NCBI GenBank assembly: GCA_023392125.1
Contig: JAEVZS010000022.1
Span: 1 to 64,000 of the forward strand
DNA length: 64,000 nt
Source of the DNA: Bacteroidota bacterium
GTDB lineage: Bacteria > Bacteroidota > Bacteroidia > Cytophagales > Cytophagaceae
Direction of reading: 5' to 3'
The translations under genes and the position numbers were made by a program. Below, piece by piece: positions 62,101 through 64,000 of this stretch (within the stretch, counting starts at the first letter, position 1; each line of letters begins with the position of its first letter). The notes beneath the pieces were generated by a model, which made no database searches, was not told where the DNA came from, and saw nothing but the letters and a program-made list of their open reading frames with translations.

Positions 62101-64000
62101 CACAACCAGTTACTGAATTAGTCACAACAACTGTAAAGCTTCCGGAAGTAGTAACGACCAATGAGTCTGCAATACCTTCCGGAGCAGGGATAACAGCAGC
62201 TCCGTTTTTCCACTGATACGTATACGCTCCGTCCTCTACAGCCTTTAATGTAACACTATCTACACCTTCGCAAAACTCCAATGGTCCGTCGACGGAAATA
62301 GCAGGATCCGGCAACACATTAACATTAATAACAACTGCCGTACTGGTATCGGAACATCCCAGAGGACTCGTCACAACTACAGTATATTCGGTTGTATCAG
62401 TAGGAGATACCGATCCTCTTTCACCCGTTGGTACTGGTTGACCGGCCGGAACACTAGTCCATTCATATTGATAGGTGCCATCTTCCTCATTGTTAATAGT
62501 AACTCCCAGATCTACAGAAGCCCCGAAGCACATATCAGTTCCTGTAAGAGGGAATACCGAAAAGTCAGGAGTTTCATTTACAACAAGTGTTCTGGAAACA
62601 GACGAGGTAGAACATTCTCGTATATTAGTATAAACTACTACTGCATATTCGCCAGCTTCTGTAGGAGTATAAACAGATACAGTATCGGCAGGATCTGTTT
62701 TCTGATCATTAAAGACAAGTGTCGAATCTTCACCCACCACCTGATACCACTCAAAAGCAAGCGGGGTCGGTTCTCCACCGGTTGCCACCGCTGTAAACAC
62801 AGGAGCATCATCTATATTACATATCTCGTAGGTATCAGCATCCAGTGAAACAGAGGAAACTGCGGTACAAACCAGAATACATGAAGAAAACTCCGATGTA
62901 TTATAATGTGCGGCTGCTATAGGAGCAGAACGTACATCTGAAGCGGTCGCCGTAAATAATTTATAATCGGTAGATGTCGGCTGAGCGAATGACCACATTC
63001 CATTGGCATCGGACATGGTAGAGCCAACATAGGTTCTTCCCTGAAGCTTACCATTTCCGGGAACACATTCTCCATTGCAGTCATCAATTCTGAATATCTC
63101 GATATACGCGTTTGCCGGAGCTTCACCTCTCAGCAGTTCATCTGTAGAGTTGCTATGTATACGAGGAGCCGGATATGCTGCATTTCCGATTCCATTCAGC
63201 TCAATACCTCTCAAACCATTGCAGTATATTGAGTTTCTCGTGATGCTGTTACGATTTGAGCCTTCATCAAGTATATTAATTCCATTTGCTCCGTTATTAG
63301 CAATTATGTTGCCCTGACCAGCCAGGGGGCCACCTATGATATTATTGAAGGCACCATTTGAAATATAAATTCCTTCACGGACGTTTGGTAATGAGTCCTG
63401 ATTAATATCAGCTCCGATATAGTTACCCCAGATCACGTTTTCAAAAGGAGCAGTTGAGCTATTCCCGGCCTCATAACGGAAGATAATTCCGTTTAAGTTA
63501 CCGGAAATAATATTGCGGTCAGCTTCAGAGCTTCCGCCAATACGGTTCTTATTTGCTCCGTGCTGTATACCGATCCCGGCTCCGTCATCGTCACCAGGCC
63601 GGGTTCCGTTACCCACCGGCGTCACACCATCAGCAGCTGTTCCTATAAGATTTCCTACAATAATGTTTGCAACAGGTTGTCCGCTATTAACCCCATTCTG
63701 AAAATCGGATTGCAGGAATATACCAAAAGTATTATTTGAGATAACGTTGTTGCGGATAGTATTGTCTCCGGCTCCCAGCAATGAAACACCATCTTGTCTG
63801 TTACCCACCATACTCGATCCGTCAGCACCTATACCTATGTAATTGTTTTCAACCACCGTACTGCGCACAGAAGCCTTATTCAACTGGATACCGTGCCCCT
63901 TATAGAGATAACTCTCTCCCATAGCTGCTCTTCCGGCATCATCATCAAAACCATTCCCACCGATAATATTTCTGTAGGTAGCATCCGGTCCGCCAATTGT
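59147..64000 (-). CDS. Giant secreted adhesin with beta-helix, 13 Ig-like domains and type IX (type B) sorting domain (5' end beyond window)
   Basis: The frame is open at the right edge, leaving 1617 residues. In order: a parallel beta-helix of about 285 residues (repeats such as NNVISNN, NIIGG and GNIIANNGANGI). Then come 13 Ig/SprB-type domains of about 75-95 residues, each with a Cys near its start (E-x-C-x-G type) and usually a GCS-type Cys in the penultimate strand. The last is the gliding-motility-associated C-terminal domain (about 100 residues): LLIPNLITPNGDN, then KLEIYNRWGQAVY, then an end at KGWVQIVSNNN. That domain directs type IX secretion (type B). The protein is acidic. A role in adhesion or gliding is inferred. 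Its tail is closed by a strong terminator. Confidence 0.9.
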   Translation of the reverse strand, partial: TIGGPDATYRNIIGGNGFDDDAGRAAMGESYLYKGHGIQLNKASVRSTVVENNYIGIGADGSSMVGNRQDGVSLLGAGDNTIRNNVISNNTFGIFLQSDFQNGVNSGQPVANIIVGNLIGTAADGVTPVGNGTRPGDDDGAGIGIQHGANKNRIGGSSEADRNIISGNLNGIIFRYEAGNSSTAPFENVIWGNYIGADINQDSLPNVREGIYISNGAFNNIIGGPLAGQGNIIANNGANGINILDEGSNRNSITRNSIYCNGLRGIELNGIGNAAYPAPRIHSNSTDELLRGEAPANAYIEIFRIDDCNGECVPGNGKLQGRTYVGSTMSDANGMWSFAQPTSTDYKLFTATASDVRSAPIAAAHYNTSEFSSCILVCTAVSSVSLDADTYEICNIDDAPVFTAVATGGEPTPLAFEWYQVVGEDSTLVFNDQKTDPADTVSVYTPTEAGEYAVVVYTNIRECSTSSVSRTLVVNETPDFSVFPLTGTDMCFGASVDLGVTINNEEDGTYQYEWTSVPAGQPVPTGERGSVSPTDTTEYTVVVTSPLGCSDTSTAVVINVNVLPDPAISVDGPLEFCEGVDSVTLKAVEDGAYTYQWKNGAAVIPAPEGIADSLVVTTSGSFTVVVTNSVTGCADSTSASVDVIVNQSPALTISPEEDMQTCIGSEVPIVATGTGTLEWFVDDVSDPTETSSTYTATVSGIYKVILTDANGCSSSDSVEIVFSTDKIAIVAAAAPDFCENDSVRIVVTTQQVTDVQWFYNDVEIAGATELQYYAKQAGDYKAYVETSLGCKDTSEAVTVIMNDNPVVASLVASSTELCADDTVTVSVTASGGTAPYEYSWSPVSVGTGDLSFDDVPADTTTYSVIITDANGCSSDEAAVTVNVKERPVANPVSAEANGVCFGSSTELNAQASGGSESGYVYEWTPAATLSDPAIANPIAEPQSETTYKVVVTDDAACSSDTAEVTVVVNANPTVQIDPVDAICEEESVTLNAVATPSDDITFEWTGNGLASTDVPNPSATPDADGSFTYSVVVTDALGCSSDTASVVLLVNEKPETPGLLTGEAVICFGETTSIDFTTDFTDHLINWYKDGELLPETSSELEVSETGKYTAMIEHETTGCRSDVSAEIDVEVKPEPVQPSVSGPSLICHGTNADFITNYTDSPEYIVSWYKDGGATPVHVGPTFSTGDSGVYSAIVTIRYEDGKECPFDAQETVELKVNPMPIVAVSTSPDGAICEGEPIRLESLVMRTSFDEEGEITYPDHKNYVFTWASLVEENRWEFAGNGDTITIPANFKIYAVTVTDTSRIGTRCATVVSTGELPLISVSARIDEDTLNVCLNSQRILLAYNFSSTGTNSFEWTDVNGLRYTDVEAYPSPDSVNLLVTGIATAAGEVAGEEWLYLTVRDTQYPACTASDSVLLRVHPLPVVSVVSSLDTICVNTPITLTANADKGTPYEHPDRKYPYNMYWGFKDTTYVPAIVEGIATPDTQQASIEVKPFVTPRQVYVVMAVDSMGCTATDSVTVYPTPKQDLLIPNLITPNGDNRNETLVIEDRSTGTDIFPGAKLEIYNRWGQAVYRSNNYENDWGGQGCAEGVYYYVLKTGCGDEDYKGWVQIVSNNN

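Noticed and set aside
1..64000. CRISPR array, insertion sequence or prophage
   Set aside because: No regular direct repeats, transposase or phage-type genes were seen on either strand.

Overview
The window is a stretch of chromosome from a member of the Bacteroidota, most likely a Cytophagales-like gliding or free-living aerobe. Several signs agree. Promoters fit the Bacteroidota pattern TTG or TTTG, about 20 bases, then TAnnTTTG. The last protein ends in a type IX secretion sorting domain (type B, gliding-motility-associated). The GlmU-like enzyme, the dihydroorotase and the many signal-peptide lipoprotein and beta-barrel pairs are of Bacteroidota type. No rRNA, CRISPR array, transposase or phage gene was seen.

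Layout. 1-3958 (minus) is the N-terminal part of a giant secreted protein with Ig-like and jellyroll modules, cut by the left edge. 4209-6943 is a self-contained nuoABCD block of respiratory complex I. 6960-10845 (minus) holds a MscS channel, an orphan kinase-fold protein, and an outer-membrane barrel with a lipoprotein. 11013-15972 carries a lipid kinase, a NeuD-like acyltransferase, trhO, hpt and a barrel/lipoprotein pair. 16212-20968 is a housekeeping run: adk, obg, grpE, dnaJ and a DEAD-box helicase. 21537-24505 (minus) is a LutB-like iron-sulfur protein coupled to an M28 peptidase. 24763-27635 is rlmN, a small protein, a cyclophilin and an RmlD-like reductase. 28050-30245 holds a UbiE-type methyltransferase, a helix-hairpin-helix protein and an Lrp regulator.

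30349-43081 is a surface-glycan locus: a polymerase-like membrane protein, a UbiA-like/HAD pair, five glycosyltransferases, an AsnB amidotransferase, a sugar aminotransferase and a Wzx flippase. Together they could build and flip a lipid-linked oligosaccharide. 43117-48928 has a PyrR-like phosphoribosyltransferase, rpmE2, a GlmU-like enzyme, DNA polymerase III delta-prime, hemC and an A+T-rich sulfotransferase/GT25 pair. 49051-58993 has a ZIP transporter, a methyltransferase, ruvB, queG, a BatD-like protein, aroC, a dicarboxylate symporter, an Nfu scaffold, tRNA-His and dihydroorotase. 59147-64000 (minus) is the C-terminal part of a second giant adhesin with a beta-helix, 13 Ig-like domains and a type B sorting domain.

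The least explained parts are two intergenic segments (about 21065-21184 and 27846-28044). Each has its own promoter element, internal hairpins and an intrinsic terminator, and they look like unannotated structured RNAs. Also unusual are the kinase-fold orphan at 8686-9711 and the HAD/UbiA-like pair in the glycan locus.
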